The position numbers and the translations under genes were made by a program. The notes beneath the pieces were generated by a model. It did no database searches, was not told the origin of the DNA, and saw only the letters and a program-made list of their open reading frames with translations. 64,000 nucleotides of DNA from Cepaea nemoralis (taxonomy: Eukaryota; Mollusca; Gastropoda; Stylommatophora; Helicidae). Location: assembly GCA_014155875.1 (NCBI GenBank), contig JACEFZ010017398.1, positions 212,501 through 276,500 on the forward strand, in the 5' to 3' direction. Positions 35,946 to 46,993 of the stretch are shown here, piece by piece (the stretch's first letter is position 1; the number at the start of each line of letters is the position of its first letter).

Positions 35946-36972
35946 TTAGGCGAACAAGTCTGTAGCATCAAAAGTTTGTGTGGGAGGATCATCTTGATCC
36001 TCGTTCTTATCACTTGTGTCTGTGTCTACGAAGAGAGTGTCTGGTATGCTGTATGTGTCGTCTTCGTCTTGTACTTGTGTCTCCTCTTGTTGTTCTTGTT
36101 CAGTTTCCTTTGTCTTGCCTATAGTGGCTTTGACTTTTTCTTTCTTTGGCAGTGATAAGTCGTCTGTTTCTGTGTCGTCGCTGTGTTTTGACTGCGGTCT
36201 TCTGTTAGCCCATGTTCTCTTCTTTGGTTTGCTGACGACTTGAAAACCGTCAGAGTCTTCATTCCTTGGATTTATGTCTTGTATATTATTTTCTTGTGTG
36301 TTATTTTCTTGTGTGTTGGTTTGACTGCTGAAGGTTTGTGTCAGCTCAATCTCTCCCTGTGGAGAGGTTTCTCTTTCGAGGGGTGGGAAATCTTCTTGGC
36401 TTTAAACACTTACTGCTGCTGCTATTGGTGTCGTCGATTGTCGTCGACTAGGGCATTTATTTGCCCTGTGGTTGTTTTGGCCACACGCTGGACAATCGGT
36501 CTTTCTCCCCGGCATCGGATCAACACTCTGTGGTTATTGTTTGTAATACCGGGAGTGTAGATCCGTATATAGTGGGGGACTTCCTTCGTTGGGTTGCAGA
36601 GCACTCCCCACTTGCCAGCCCCATTCTTTATCCTAAAGACCTCAGCCTTGTCGTCTCCTGTAATACTGTGCACTAGTTTTTTAACTCCTTGAGGAGCAAT
36701 CGTGACAGGTAGCCAGTGGATGGTCAGCCTGTCCCTTTCTTTGTCTAGATGTTGTAGCGATATGTCTATCCCTAGACTTGGTAGAGAAAACTTTTTGCCG
36801 TGTATCTTGTCATACACGGCTTTCTGAACCTCTGCTGACAGGTGAAAGTACCACCTTGTGGGAACTTCGAACCTATGCAGGTCGACGACTCCCCCAAAAG
36901 GTACACCTCCTGGACCAGTTAGGACACTCATAATAAGTGCAGGTGTTGCTTTCGCAGCCGCCAGGGGACCAG
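35946..36972 (-). pseudogene. Tx1-like ORF1 of copy A, frameshifted
   Basis: It shares VPFGGVVDLHRFEVPTRWYF and SLGIDISLQHLDKERDRLTI with the intact ORF1 of copy C. It loses the frame by a small deletion at the IPGRKT position (about 36513), just before the zinc knuckle, and again around 36400. The acidic C-terminus ending LFA is retained. Confidence 0.8.
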
Positions 36973-37669
36973 TTATTATTTTTTTTAAATTAACGTTTAT
37001 TTCATACAAAGCAATGTATATTTACAAGGTGAAATGCGTGTTTCTTTGTTTGTGTATATTACAGAGCGTTAGCCGTTTGTTAGTGTTATGTCACATGCGT
37101 TAATGAAACAAAAACATACATATACAGTTATGATAATGATGTACGCTTTCAGTCATCCCATTCTAACGTGATTGATGGTAATGGTGATGATAATGGTGAT
37201 GATAATGATGACGGCGACAACGACTATGATGTGGTGATGATTCCTTCCCCTCGTTCACTCTAAACCCTCATTCTCACACGCTTATAAACCTTCAACACAC
37301 CACGCGTTCTCTTCCCCACCGACAATATATACATTAAATGAAATGTTGGTGTCAAGGTCGAAACGGCAAAAGCCGCCCCACGCTTTACACTGCAGGCAGC
37401 CTCATGTAAGCTTAGTTTCCTGTAAGTGAATTCAATATTATGGCTGAATGACAGCCCTCGACTTAATCGCAAGTGCCCAGGATTTGCTTGCGGTGGGCTG
37501 GGTTGGGACCGGGAAAGCGGTCAACAAAGAGGGGGGGAGAGAGAGGGAGCTGGGGAGGGGGAGAGGAAGGGGAGGGATAAAGAGAGAGCGCGTAAACAGA
37601 TTGTAATTTGTTAAATTGTCCATTTGCGAATACAGCATATACATAAATGCCCCGTTTATTACCAGTTAT
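36971..37669 (-). mobile_element. Tx1-like LINE copy B: short unit of 3' UTR plus an 8-9-bp 5' terminus
   Basis: On the minus strand it reads ATAACTGGT joined directly to AATAAACGGGGCATTTATG. That second part corresponds to the LINE 3' UTR distal to the CT tract. It then continues to the poly(A) tail at 36973-36990. It keeps the same first bases as copy A but lacks both ORFs, so it looks like an internally deleted copy. The body is nearly identical to 31370-32040. Confidence 0.8.
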
Positions 37670-38466
37670 TTTTTTTTTATACGTTTATTTTATTCAAAGC
37701 AATGTATATTTACAAGGTGCAATGCGTGTTTCTTTGTTTGTGTATATTACAGAGCGTTGCCGTTTGTTAGTGTTATGTCATATGCGTTAATGAAACAAAA
37801 ACATACATATACAGTTATGATAATGACGTACGCTTTCAGTCATCCCATTCTAACGTGATTGATGGTAATAGTGATGATAATGGTGATGATAATGATGATG
37901 ATAATGGTGATGGTAATGGTGATGATAATGGTGATGATAATGACGGAGACAACAACGACTATGGTGTGGTGATGATTCCTTCCGCTCGTTCATTCTAAAC
38001 CCATCTTTCTCACACGCTTATAAACCTTCAACACACATCACGCGTTCTCTTCCACACCGAAGATATATACATTAAAGGAAATGTTGGTGTCAAGGTCGAA
38101 ACGGCAAAAGCCGCCCCACGTTTTACACTGCAGGCAGTCTCATGCAAGCTTACTTCCTGTAAGTGGATTCAATATTATTGCTGAATGACAGCCCTCGACT
38201 TAATCGCAAGTGCCCAGGATTTGCTTGTGGTGGGGTGGGTTGAGACCAGGAACGCGGTCAACACGGAGGGAGGGAGAGAGAGGGAGCTGGGGAGGGGGAG
38301 AGGAGGGGGAGGGATAAAGAGAGAGCGCGCGTAAACAGATTGGAATTTGTTAAGTTGTCCATTGCGAATTCAGCGTATACATAAATATCCCATTTATTAT
38401 GTACAAAAACAGGCTTTTACATTGCGAATACAGCGTATAGTCATTCATGTTTGGGGTGGGGGGGGG

Positions 38467-38472
<6 letters not shown>

Positions 38473-38563
<91 letters not shown>
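38473..38563 (+). repeat. (GA)n microsatellite in LINE copy C 3' UTR
   Basis: About 45 GA units after a G-run, at the same position as in copies A and T1. Confidence 0.95.
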
Positions 38564-38565
<2 letters not shown>

Positions 38566-38813
38566 GTTCAGACCGAGGTCAAACTTCGGTCGACAAGACC
38601 ACTGACTCACAAAGGCCACCGTCCCATTGTTCTGTCTAGGTTGGGCTCCAGGACTCAGTAACAAAGAAAGGACATTTATTCAGTTATTTGGCGCTTTGTT
38701 CCTCAATGATTGGGCTTAGTGGTACACATGCGGAGTATAGAAATATACTGTGAGAGTGTGTTTGAACATGTATGTTATGTAGTGTGAAATTTGATGGGGG
38801 TGGCTCTTGTTTA

Positions 38814-41800
38814 TTAATCTGCGAATAGCTGGGCGATTTTTTGTTGAAAAATCTTTGCTAGTGTGTGTGGTTGTATTGTTTGGTGATTGTGTGTGGCCGA
38901 GTTTCTACTCGACCATATTACGTTTCTATACTCCGCCAGTGCAACAAGAAGTTTAGTGTGTTTGTCTTTTGTGGCTGTGGGTATTGTATTTAAAAAAATG
39001 GCCTTATAAGCGTCAGTTTTCTTGTTTGTGTGTGTTTCTATTAATTGTTGCAGTGCAATCTTAGTGGCTGTGATTGCTGGGCATTCATAGAAGAGATGAT
39101 CCTCTGTTTCCTGAATATTTTGTCTACATAATTTGCATGGGGCTATTTATTTTGATGTTTGTGCGGCTCTCTCATGTTGTCGGGGTCATATTATAAATTA
39201 GCCTGTATGTTATTTCTTTGGATTTTGATGTGATATGTTTGCTGTGTAAGTTAGTGAAGGTGCAACTGTAGTCTTTCATGTGATATTTGTATCCTCTTTT
39301 GATTCTCAGGTGTAGTGGTGGGGCTTGTTGTTGTACTAAATATGTGTATATCTGCTTGGTTGTCTGTTGTATTAAGTGTTCATTACCTTGAATTGCTTGC
39401 ATACATGTTCTGTAGAAGTGCGGTAGTGTGCCGTAATAGTGCGGTGTTGTTTTGTCTATTTTCTTAATTCTGTGTAATCTAATTGCAATATAGTATAATG
39501 CTAGCGAGTGTTGATCTGGATGATTGATGATGCATCCTATGTGGTTGATTCTTAATGCTTGTATTTTTTTGTTAAGGTCCTGTAGTGAAATTCCCCCTCT
39601 AGTCTTCTCTTGTATTAAAGTCTTGTGCTTTATACTGTGGATTGTGTTTTTAAAGATGAATTTCCTGATGTGTTTGTTTATGTCTGTGATTGTTTGTTTT
39701 GGTGGGTCTAACACTGTGGCTAAATATAGTATTTTAGGAAAGATGAAGGTGTTTACAATAGTGCTTCGTATAAAAATTGTTGATGTCTTGTATTTGAACC
39801 TATGTAGTATGTCTATAATTTGTTTTGTCAGTGATTGCCATGTTCCTGTGTGTGTTTTTCTGGGATTGGATGGAAAAGTGATCCCATAAATCTTCATGTT
39901 ATCTGTGACTGTTAGATCCGGGGGGAAATCTGCTTTATTCTTCCACTTCCCCAGACCCATTATTTTAGACTTCTGTATGTTTATTTTGGCCCCACTTCCT
40001 TCACCAAACTGTCTGAAGGTGTGAAGTATGTTCGTTATGGAAGTGTTGGTTGTAGGGAAGAAAACGGTGTCATCTGCATAAGCAATTAATTTCCGCTCTC
40101 CAGACCCTTGTATAAATGTACCTTTAATGTTAGTGTCCTGTCTAATTGCTTCTAAGAGTGGTTCTAGTGTGAGTACATATAGGACTGGTGATAGTGGACA
40201 CCCTTGTCTGACAGATCTATTGATTCTGAAACTGCCAGTGAGTGAATGATTCACCAGTACCTTACTTTCAGGATTTTTATACAATATTTCTATCCACTGT
40301 CTATAGTACTGTCCTATGTTGCAGTGTGCTAGTGTTTTGTGTAAGTATGAGTGTGAGATTCTGTCAAAGGCCTTCTCCTGGTCTAAAGATAAGAGAGAGG
40401 ATTGACAGTCTTTCTGGTGGGTGTATGTAATGAAATCCCTAATGAAGTGTGTATGTTGGTGTATGTTTCTGTGTTGAATACTGCACTGTTGGTCTGGGTG
40501 GATGAGTGATGGCATGAAGTTTTTAATTTTGTTTGCAAGTGATTTTGCTAGAATTTTGTAGTCTGTGTTTAATAAGGAGATGGGTCTATAGTTTTTCAGC
40601 TGTGTTTTGTCTGTGTTGTCTTTAGGTATGAGTGTTATATATGACATATTGCAAGTGTTTGGGAGTTCTTGTTTATGAAAAGCTTCTTGGTAGACTTTTA
40701 GAAGGAAATTGCCTAGGATAGGAAAGAAGTGTTGGTATAATTCTACTGTGAGTCCATCTGGTCCTGGTGTTTTGTCTTTTTGCATTTGATTGAGTGCATG
40801 TGTTATGTCGGCTAATGTAAGCTCTGTGTCTAGTGTGTCTTTATCTGTGTCTGACAATTTTTTTGTGTATTTTAGGAATCTATTTTGTGTTTGTGTGTTG
40901 GCGGGTTCTGCTGTATATAGGTGAGTGTAGTACTGTTGGAATGTTTCTAGTATATGTACTGTCTCTGTTTGTGTGTTTCCTTGCATGTCTGTTATTGCTC
41001 CTATTTGTCTGTTGCGTTGAATGTTTTGCTCTAATGCAAGGTGCTGTCTATTGGGACTTTCTTCTGATATGTTAGTAAGTTTAGTTCGAAGGAGTGCACC
41101 GCGGAGTGTGTGTTGCTGGTGTTGTTCTAATTGTGATTCTAGTGTGTTTAGGTGTGGATGCATTCCTGTCAGTCTGTTTTGTGAGTTGTATTGCTGTCTG
41201 TATGATATGTTCTTGTTGTAGTCTGTCTTTATGTATGATGGATGCTAACTGTTGTGTTCTACACCGTATTGTATTCTTTAGTAAATCCCAAATTTGTGTT
41301 ATGTTGTCCGTGGGTGTACTATTAGTGTATGTTAGAATAAGTTGTGTCACATGTTGTAAATAACCTGTATTTTGGAGTAAGGAGTTATTGAACTTCCAAT
41401 GTGATGTTCTTTTTGATGGCCTTGTGTTTGTAGTGTCTGTAGTGATATGTGTTAGTACTGCTTTGTGATCTGTGTATTGTAATGTCTCTTGTAGATGTTT
41501 TGTGTGTATTATTTGGTGTGTTGAAGGTGAGTATACTCTATCTAATCTGGCTGATCTATTGTAAGCCCTATTTTTGTGTGTTGTTGCAATGTTATTAGGG
41601 TGTCTGTATCGGAAAGCGTCTATTAGATTGTGTGTGTCTAGGGTATTCTTTAGTATATCCAGTTGATGTATTCCACTTCTGTCATTTCTCCTTAATTGTG
41701 TCTTGATTCCTGCTTTGCCTGCCCCTACGATATCCAAATCTGAGAGTACAAAATTGAAATCCCCTGCAAGGATAATATTTTGCCCTCTGTATGTTTGTAT

Positions 41801-42193
41801 AAGTAAGGTGTCTAATTCTTGGTAAAAGTTTGGTTGGTGATTGTAATTTGGTGGTGCATGTATGTTCACTATGGTGTATGCTTGTATAGTGTTTTCTACC
41901 TGTATTATGGAGATTCGTCCATGGTTATCCGTGTGTGTTTTAATTATGTCCCACCTGTCTGATGTCTGCAGAATAGCTGTTCCTGACCCAATTTTGTGTG
42001 TGCCTAAACTAAAGCATGAATGTCTGAGGCCTAGCTGTGTGGTGATATGTTGTGCGAATGTTTTTGAACATATATTTGTTTCTTGTAGTAGTAGAAAATC
42101 TGGTTTGTGTTTGTTTATTAGTGTGATAATATGTTGTAATTTTGTACGTATACCACAAATGTTTAAAGTAATAATAACTAAATCACTAGTCAT
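38814..42193 (-). pseudogene. Tx1-like LINE ORF2 of copy C (endonuclease-RT), near-intact
   Basis: The endonuclease is at the N-terminus (LNICGIRTK, LLLQETN, VNIHAPPNYN, LAGDFNFVLSD, YTDHKAV). The RT lies centrally (KTPGPDGLTVELYQHF, YRPISLLNTDYKILAKSLAN, LSLDQEKAFDRISHSYLHKT, SVRQGCPLSPVLYV, LIAYADDTVFF). A C-terminal Cys region follows. One extra base at about 41157 (GTGGATGCATT against GTGGTGCATT in copy A) shifts the frame, and a second small change at about 39170 shifts it after MTPTT. The remaining about 660 codons (41163-39172) are open. Confidence 0.86.
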
Positions 42194-42275
42194 TATAATT
42201 TAAGTAAAATCAAATGAATGAGATATAATAAGTGTATAGAATCACACGCAAAATTATTATCCTTGTTGAGTACAT

Positions 42276-43394
42276 TTAGGCGAGCAGGTCTGTAGCGTCA
42301 AAGGTTTGTGTGGGAGGATCGTCTTGTTCCTCGTTTTTATCACTTGTGTCTGTGTCTACGAAAAGAGTGTCTGGTATGCTGTATGTGTCGTCTTCGTCTT
42401 GTACTTGTGTCTCCTCTTGTTGTTCTTGTTCAGTTTCCTTTGTCTTGCCTATAGTGTTTTTGACTTTTTCTTTCTTTGGCAGTGATAAATCGTCTGTTTC
42501 TGTGTCGTCGCTGTGTTTTGACTGCGGTCTTCTGTTAGCCCATGTTCTCTTCTTTGCTTTGTTGACGACTTGAAAACCGTCAGAGTCTTCATTCCTTGGA
42601 TTTATGTCTTGTGTATTAATTTCTTGTGTGTTATTTTCTTGTGTGTTGATTTGACTGTTGAAGGTTTGTGTCAGCTCAATCTCTCCCTGTGGAGAGGTTT
42701 CTCTTTCGAGCGGTGGGAAATCTTCTTGGCTTTGAACCCTTATTGTTGCTGCTATTGGTGTCGTCGAATGTCGTCGACTAGGGCATTTATTTGCCCAGTG
42801 GTTGTTTTGGCCACAAGCTGGACAATCGGTCTTTCTCCCCGGCATCGTGATCAACACTCTGTGGTTATTGTTCGTTATACCGGGAGTGTAGATCCGTATG
42901 TAATGGGGAACTTCCTTTGTTGGGTTGCAGAGCGCTCCCCACTTGCCAGCCCCATTCTTTATCCTAAAGACCTCAGCCTTGTCGTCTCCTGTAATACTGT
43001 GCACCAGTTTTTTAACTCCTTGAGGAGCAATCGTGACAGGTAGCCAGTGGATGGTCAGCCTGTCCCTTTCTTTGTCTAGATGTTGTAGTGATATGTCTAT
43101 CCCTAGACTTGGTAGCGAAAGTTTTTTTCCGTGTATCTTGTCATACACGGCTTTCTGAGCCTCTGCTGACAGGTGAAAGTACCACCTAGTGGGAATTTCG
43201 AACCTATGCAGGTCCACGACTCCCCCAAAAGGTACACCTCCTGGACCAGTTAGGGCACTCATAATAAGTGCGGGTGTTGCTTTAGCAGCCGCCCCGGGAC
43301 CAGTTATGGAACACACTATCGTTCCGGACTGGTGGAGTAGCTGGACATCGTAGTCATTTATCGAGATCCCGACATCAGTGATATTCAAATACAT
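42276..43394 (-). CDS. Tx1-like LINE ORF1 protein, 372 aa, intact
   Basis: It starts at ATG 43394 and ends at TAA 42276-42278. The N-terminal half (residues about 30-190) has GVPFGGVVDLHRFEIPTRWY and SLGIDISLQHLDKERDRLTI, a conserved fold of this family that I cannot name with certainty. A CCHC zinc knuckle CPACGQNNHWANKC lies near residues 207-220. The C-terminal third is rich in Gln/Thr/Asp/Glu with basic KKAKKR-like patches, likely disordered. ORF1 proteins of L1/Tx1 LINEs package the element RNA into RNPs. The stop is 83 bp before the ORF2 ATG. Confidence 0.85.
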   Translation of the reverse strand: MYLNITDVGISINDYDVQLLHQSGTIVCSITGPGAAAKATPALIMSALTGPGGVPFGGVVDLHRFEIPTRWYFHLSAEAQKAVYDKIHGKKLSLPSLGIDISLQHLDKERDRLTIHWLPVTIAPQGVKKLVHSITGDDKAEVFRIKNGAGKWGALCNPTKEVPHYIRIYTPGITNNNHRVLITMPGRKTDCPACGQNNHWANKCPSRRHSTTPIAATIRVQSQEDFPPLERETSPQGEIELTQTFNSQINTQENNTQEINTQDINPRNEDSDGFQVVNKAKKRTWANRRPQSKHSDDTETDDLSLPKKEKVKNTIGKTKETEQEQQEETQVQDEDDTYSIPDTLFVDTDTSDKNEEQDDPPTQTFDATDLLA

Positions 43395-43613
43395 ATTGAA
43401 AAATGTGTTGTTTCAGGTAATAATTCCGGGGAAATGTCCAGAAAATCAAAACAACAACGAATATCACCACTAAATCCGGAAATAATACACAATTTCACAC
43501 TGCGAAAATAATGTTAAAAATAGTGAGCACTCGTGAACCGATTGTTGACCAGTTATGGAACACACTATCGTTCCGGACTGGTGGAGTAGCTGGACAGCGT
43601 AGTCATTTAGTCA
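43301..43613 (-). repeat. Direct 62-bp repeat in the 5' region of LINE copy C
   Basis: GACCAGTTATGGAACACACT plus ATCGTTCCGGACTGGTGGAG and AGCTGGACA(T/G)CGTAGTCAT occur at about 43301-43362 and again at 43549-43610. The first copy overlaps ORF1 codons and the second lies upstream. Copy A begins at the ATAACTGGTC that sits in this repeat. Confidence 0.85.
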
Positions 43614-44095
43614 GCCTTAGGATAAAAGTCTGAAGCCAGATTACGGCAAATAGATCTATATATTGGTATATTGCCACAATTAATAAACACGTAATACCAT
43701 ATAGATAGTGATTTATTCTAGACGCCATACCACTAGAGACCAGTCTCAATAGTACACATTCAATTAACTTAACATAATCAGTGAAATCTACAAATTAAGC
43801 ATTAAAATAATATTATTAGAAAGAACTCGTTATTTCCCTTGCGTATTTTTGAAATATTTGTGTCCCCTTGATACTGACAAAACATGTGGCGTGTCATCTG
43901 CGCTTATTGTAATATCGCAGTAACCGATTAACGCACGATAGTGAACTTTTGAATATAGTGGTTTTAAATGGCGCTGAATCGCGTGAGCACATCACAAAAT
44001 GTATAAACAAATAATCTGTGGCACTTTGCATGGGTTCCAATGAAGTAATCTCATGAAAAAGCTGCGTAAATGGTAACACAAAACTACAATTTATG
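43614..44095 (+). other. Intergenic, nothing recognised
   Basis: AT-rich sequence with no coding or RNA feature that I can support. Confidence 0.35.
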
Positions 44096-44751
44096 TCAGA
44101 AACTGTACATCTCGAAAGGCAAAACCTGTCGGTATATGTGGATGGTGACAAATATACTTTAGTTTGCAGTAATCTCACAAAAGCGGTAAAAAAACTGCAT
44201 CAGCGAGGCAAGCCCCGTGCATGTCATGTGAATCAAGCTCGGGGCATGTCTTTAGCTCTAAAAATTAGTGTACTATCGCAGAATACCACGCAAACATTAA
44301 CAAGGTAGCTTACGTCATTGCCAGACGCAATACACCCCTGTGACGATAAATCGAAATCATGCGAGGCAAGCCCCGTTCATGTCATGCGAATCAAGCTCCG
44401 GGCATGTCTCTAGCTCTAAAAATTAGTGTACTAGCGCAGAATACCACTCAAACATTAACAAGGTTCTTTAGGTCAAACCCAGACGCAATACACACCTGTG
44501 ACGATAAATCGAAATCATACGAGGCAAGCCCCGTGCATGTCATGCGAATCAAGCTCCGGGGCTACGTCGGCGGAGTGAACGTGCGTGAACGTGTTCAGAC
44601 ATGTCTTTGGGGGAAACTAGTGTACTAGCGCAGAATACCACTCAAACATTAACAAGGTACTTTAGGTCAAACCCAGACGCAATACACACCTGTGACGATA
44701 AATCGAAAGCATGCGAGGCAAGCCCCGTGCATGTCATTCGAATCAAGTGCG

Positions 44752-44755
<4 letters not shown>
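44096..44755 (+). repeat. 158-bp tandem array, + orientation, about four units, with unique 5' flank
   Basis: The core GAGGCAAGCCCCGTGCATGT recurs at 44205, 44363, 44521 and 44715. The first two intervals are exactly 158 bp; the last is longer because GGCTACGTCGGCGGAGTGAA-type sequence replaces part of a unit. Other unit parts are GGGCATGTCT(T/C)TAGCTCTAAA, TACTA(T/G)CGCAGAATACCAC and CAATACACACCTGTGACGAT. The left flank (44106-44200, CTCGAAAGGCAAAACCTGTC) is also shared with the inverted array at 58.5-59.17 kb, so array and flank moved together. Confidence 0.88.

Positions 44756-44756
<1 letters not shown>

Positions 44757-44835
<79 letters not shown>
44757..44835 (+). repeat. (CT)n microsatellite
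   Basis: About 38 CT units directly after the last 158-bp unit. Confidence 0.95.
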
Positions 44836-44837
<2 letters not shown>

Positions 44838-44857
44838 ATGCATTGCATTTACACGAT

Positions 44858-44935
44858 ATCGCAGTCAGTCCCAGCATTCGTGCTTCCTGGACAAGATTAC
44901 CGTTGTCTTTCTGAACGACCGGCACATATGATCTT
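44858..44935 (-). mobile_element. SINE-1 fragment
   Basis: It contains CAGTCAGTCCCAGCATTCGT, GGACAAGATTACCGTTGTCT and TTCTGAACGACCGGCACATA. This is the SINE-1 body in minus orientation without the head. Confidence 0.5.
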
Positions 44936-45113
44936 CTGTAGTGTCTGTCATCACGATTACCAGCATCATTACCATCATCAAGCCTTCCGTCGTCGTTGTC
45001 AAGTGGAGACATGAAAATCAGCGTTATCCTCTCTTGCAGTGGTGTGAAGCAGAGAAATGATGCTGCTCACCATCACTATCATAATCTTCTGTAGTGTCTG
45101 TCATCATGATTAC

Positions 45114-45154
<41 letters not shown>

Positions 45155-45431
45155 CATCTTCCACCGTCGTTGTCAAGTGGAGACATGAAAATCAGCATTA
45201 TCCTCGCTTGCAGTGGTGTGAAGCAGAGAAATGATGCTGCTCACCATCACTATCATAATCTTCTGTAGTGTCTGTCATCATGATTACCATCATTACCATC
45301 ATCAAGCCTTCCGCCGTCGTTGTCAAATGGAGACATTAGAATCAGCGTTATCCTCTCTTGCGGTGGTGTGAAGCAGATGTCTGTCATCGGTATTATTATC
45401 ATCATCATCATCACCCACCACCACCAACAAA

Positions 45432-45493
<62 letters not shown>

Positions 45494-45845
45494 CATCTTC
45501 CACCGTCGTTGTCAAGTGGAGACATGAAGATCAGCATTATCCTCGCTTGCAGTGGTGTGAAGCAGAAAAATGATGCTGCTCACCATCACTATCATAATCT
45601 TCTGTAATGTCTGTCATCATGATTACCATCATTATCATCAGCATCACGTCTTCCGCCGTCGTTGTCAAATGGAGACATTAGAATCAGCGTTATCCTCTCT
45701 TGCGGTGGTATGAAGCAGATGTCTGTCATCTGTATTACCATCATCATCACCCACCACCACCAACAAAAAGCATTATCATCATCATCAGCAGCAGCATCAT
45801 CATCATCAGCTCATCATCATCATCATCATCAGAATCATCAGAGGG
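44936..45845 (+). repeat. Long tandem repeat with embedded (ATC)n tracts
   Basis: Four to five copies of a roughly 120-190-bp unit occur: ATCTTCTGTAGTGTCTGTCA, (ATC)n of variable length, TCTTCC(A/G)CCGTCGTTGTCAA, TGGAGACAT(G/T)A(A/G)AATCAGC and TTATCCTC(T/G)CTTGC(A/G)GTGGT. The (ATC)n tracts are longest at 45115-45155 and 45432-45495. Confidence 0.85.
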
Positions 45846-45867
45846 TGACCGACTGGGTGACTCATCA

Positions 45868-45928
45868 CGGGGCTACGTCGGCGGAGTGAACGTGCGTGAA
45901 CGTGTTCAGACATGTCTTTGGGGGAAAC
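45868..45928 (+). repeat. 61-bp direct repeat of 44559-44618
   Basis: GGGCTACGTCGGCGGAGTGA, ACGTGCGTGAACGTGTTCAG and ACATGTCTTTGGGGGAAACT are shared almost perfectly with 44559-44618, 1.3 kb upstream in the same orientation. Confidence 0.85.
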
Positions 45929-45959
45929 TGGAGGCTGATTCAGAGCGTACTGACAGTAT

Positions 45960-46535
45960 AACGATACAACCGAGACACTTGGGTAAAGATCACAGCCGAT
46001 CAAACATGGCGATGCTTCCGGTCATATGCCTAAGGTATACAATCGAAACAAGTGACTAAACCATCTAAAGATGGCGTCGCACTCGATCACCTGTTTAAGG
46101 GTACAACCACGTGGCTAATACCGATCAAAGATGGTGCTGTAACCGGTCGCGTGTCTTATGGGATACATCCGAAACACGTGACTAATAACTCAACCGCTCA
46201 AAGATGGAGTCGCATCTGGTCACATGATCAGACAGTGCAAATTCCCCACTTTTCATAAGTTTGGGTGAAAGTTGGCCAAACTTTTCACGTTTGGTTAACA
46301 AATTTTCCTACTTTTCTTGAAATTCGGCTAACCTTTTCACATTTGGTTCACAAATGTTCCTACTTTTCATAAGTTTGATTGAGATTTTTATAAGTTTGGT
46401 TGCAATGTGACCAAAAATTTTCACTTTGATTACCACATTTTCCTACTTTTCACAAGTTTGGGTGAGCTTTTTTTTTATAAGTCTGGTTGAAATGTAGCCA
46501 CAATGTTTCCTCTTTGGTAGCAAATTTTATTACTT
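45960..46535 (+). repeat. Degenerate tandem repeats, two types
   Basis: At 45985-46225, about 70-bp units share CGATCAAA(C/G)ATGG(C/T)G and ACACGTG(A/G)CTAAT. At 46245-46530, units of about 60-75 bp share TTTTCATAAGTTTGG(T/G)TG and AAATTTTCCTACTTTTC. Neither contains a coding frame that I would support. Confidence 0.6.
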
Positions 46536-46752
46536 GACCAAGATTTTTGTCCTTCATCCTCTCATCACATGAAAACTATATACACCGTAAACTCTAAAAA
46601 ATTCAACAACCAAGACGTAATTATAATATAGGCCTGTTTATTTTACAGTAATTCAGTACATTTTACAGTATTTCAGTACATAGTACATTTTTCAAGAATA
46701 AAAATGCATAATGTCATTATACGAAATGAATGATGTGATATGAAGTGGTATA

Positions 46753-46993
46753 TATAACAAGCAGGACTAACGAGATCTATTGGTTGAATATAAACAAGCT
46801 TTATTTCATATTGATGGCCACTACATGATATTATCACAATTCCGTACCGATGGCGACTTCTCTTTCCTAGTCCCAGATGTTGAATGCCTCCTAACAACAA
46901 ACTACGTCACGACTTGAGCATCTTTCTTCCCATTCCATCCTGATGCTCAAGCGTGCTGTAGCTTTGCCCACCTAACATACACCCTCTGCTACA
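46753..46993 (-). repeat. 3' LTR of the non-autonomous element
   Basis: A TTTATTT (+ strand) at about 46800-46806 gives an AATAAA on the minus strand inside the LTR, as expected for the R region. Confidence 0.85.

Larger units (their letters stand above)
31366..36970 (-). mobile_element. L1/Tx1-like LINE copy A, nearly full length, minus strand
   Basis: On the minus strand it starts at ATAACTGGTC (36970), carries ORF1, ORF2 and a 3' UTR with (CT)n, and ends with GAAATAAACGTTAATTTAAA at about 31366-31390. It is very similar to copy C, visually only scattered differences. Its 5' end lies directly on the A-tail of copy B, so A, B and C form a head-to-tail series. Confidence 0.88.
37672..43613 (-). 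mobile_element. L1/Tx1-like LINE copy C, longest copy, minus strand
   Basis: It contains a 5' region (43395-43613) with a duplicated roughly 62-bp segment, intact ORF1 (42276-43394), near-intact ORF2 (38814-42193), and a 3' UTR with (GA)n on + (38473-38563) ending in an A-tail at about 37672-37690. This is the best-preserved member of the family in the window. Confidence 0.88.

Noticed and set aside
44096..44755. CRISPR-like array (regular 158-bp repeats)
   Set aside because: Whole units are repeated without distinct spacers, the period is far too long, and the genome is eukaryotic.
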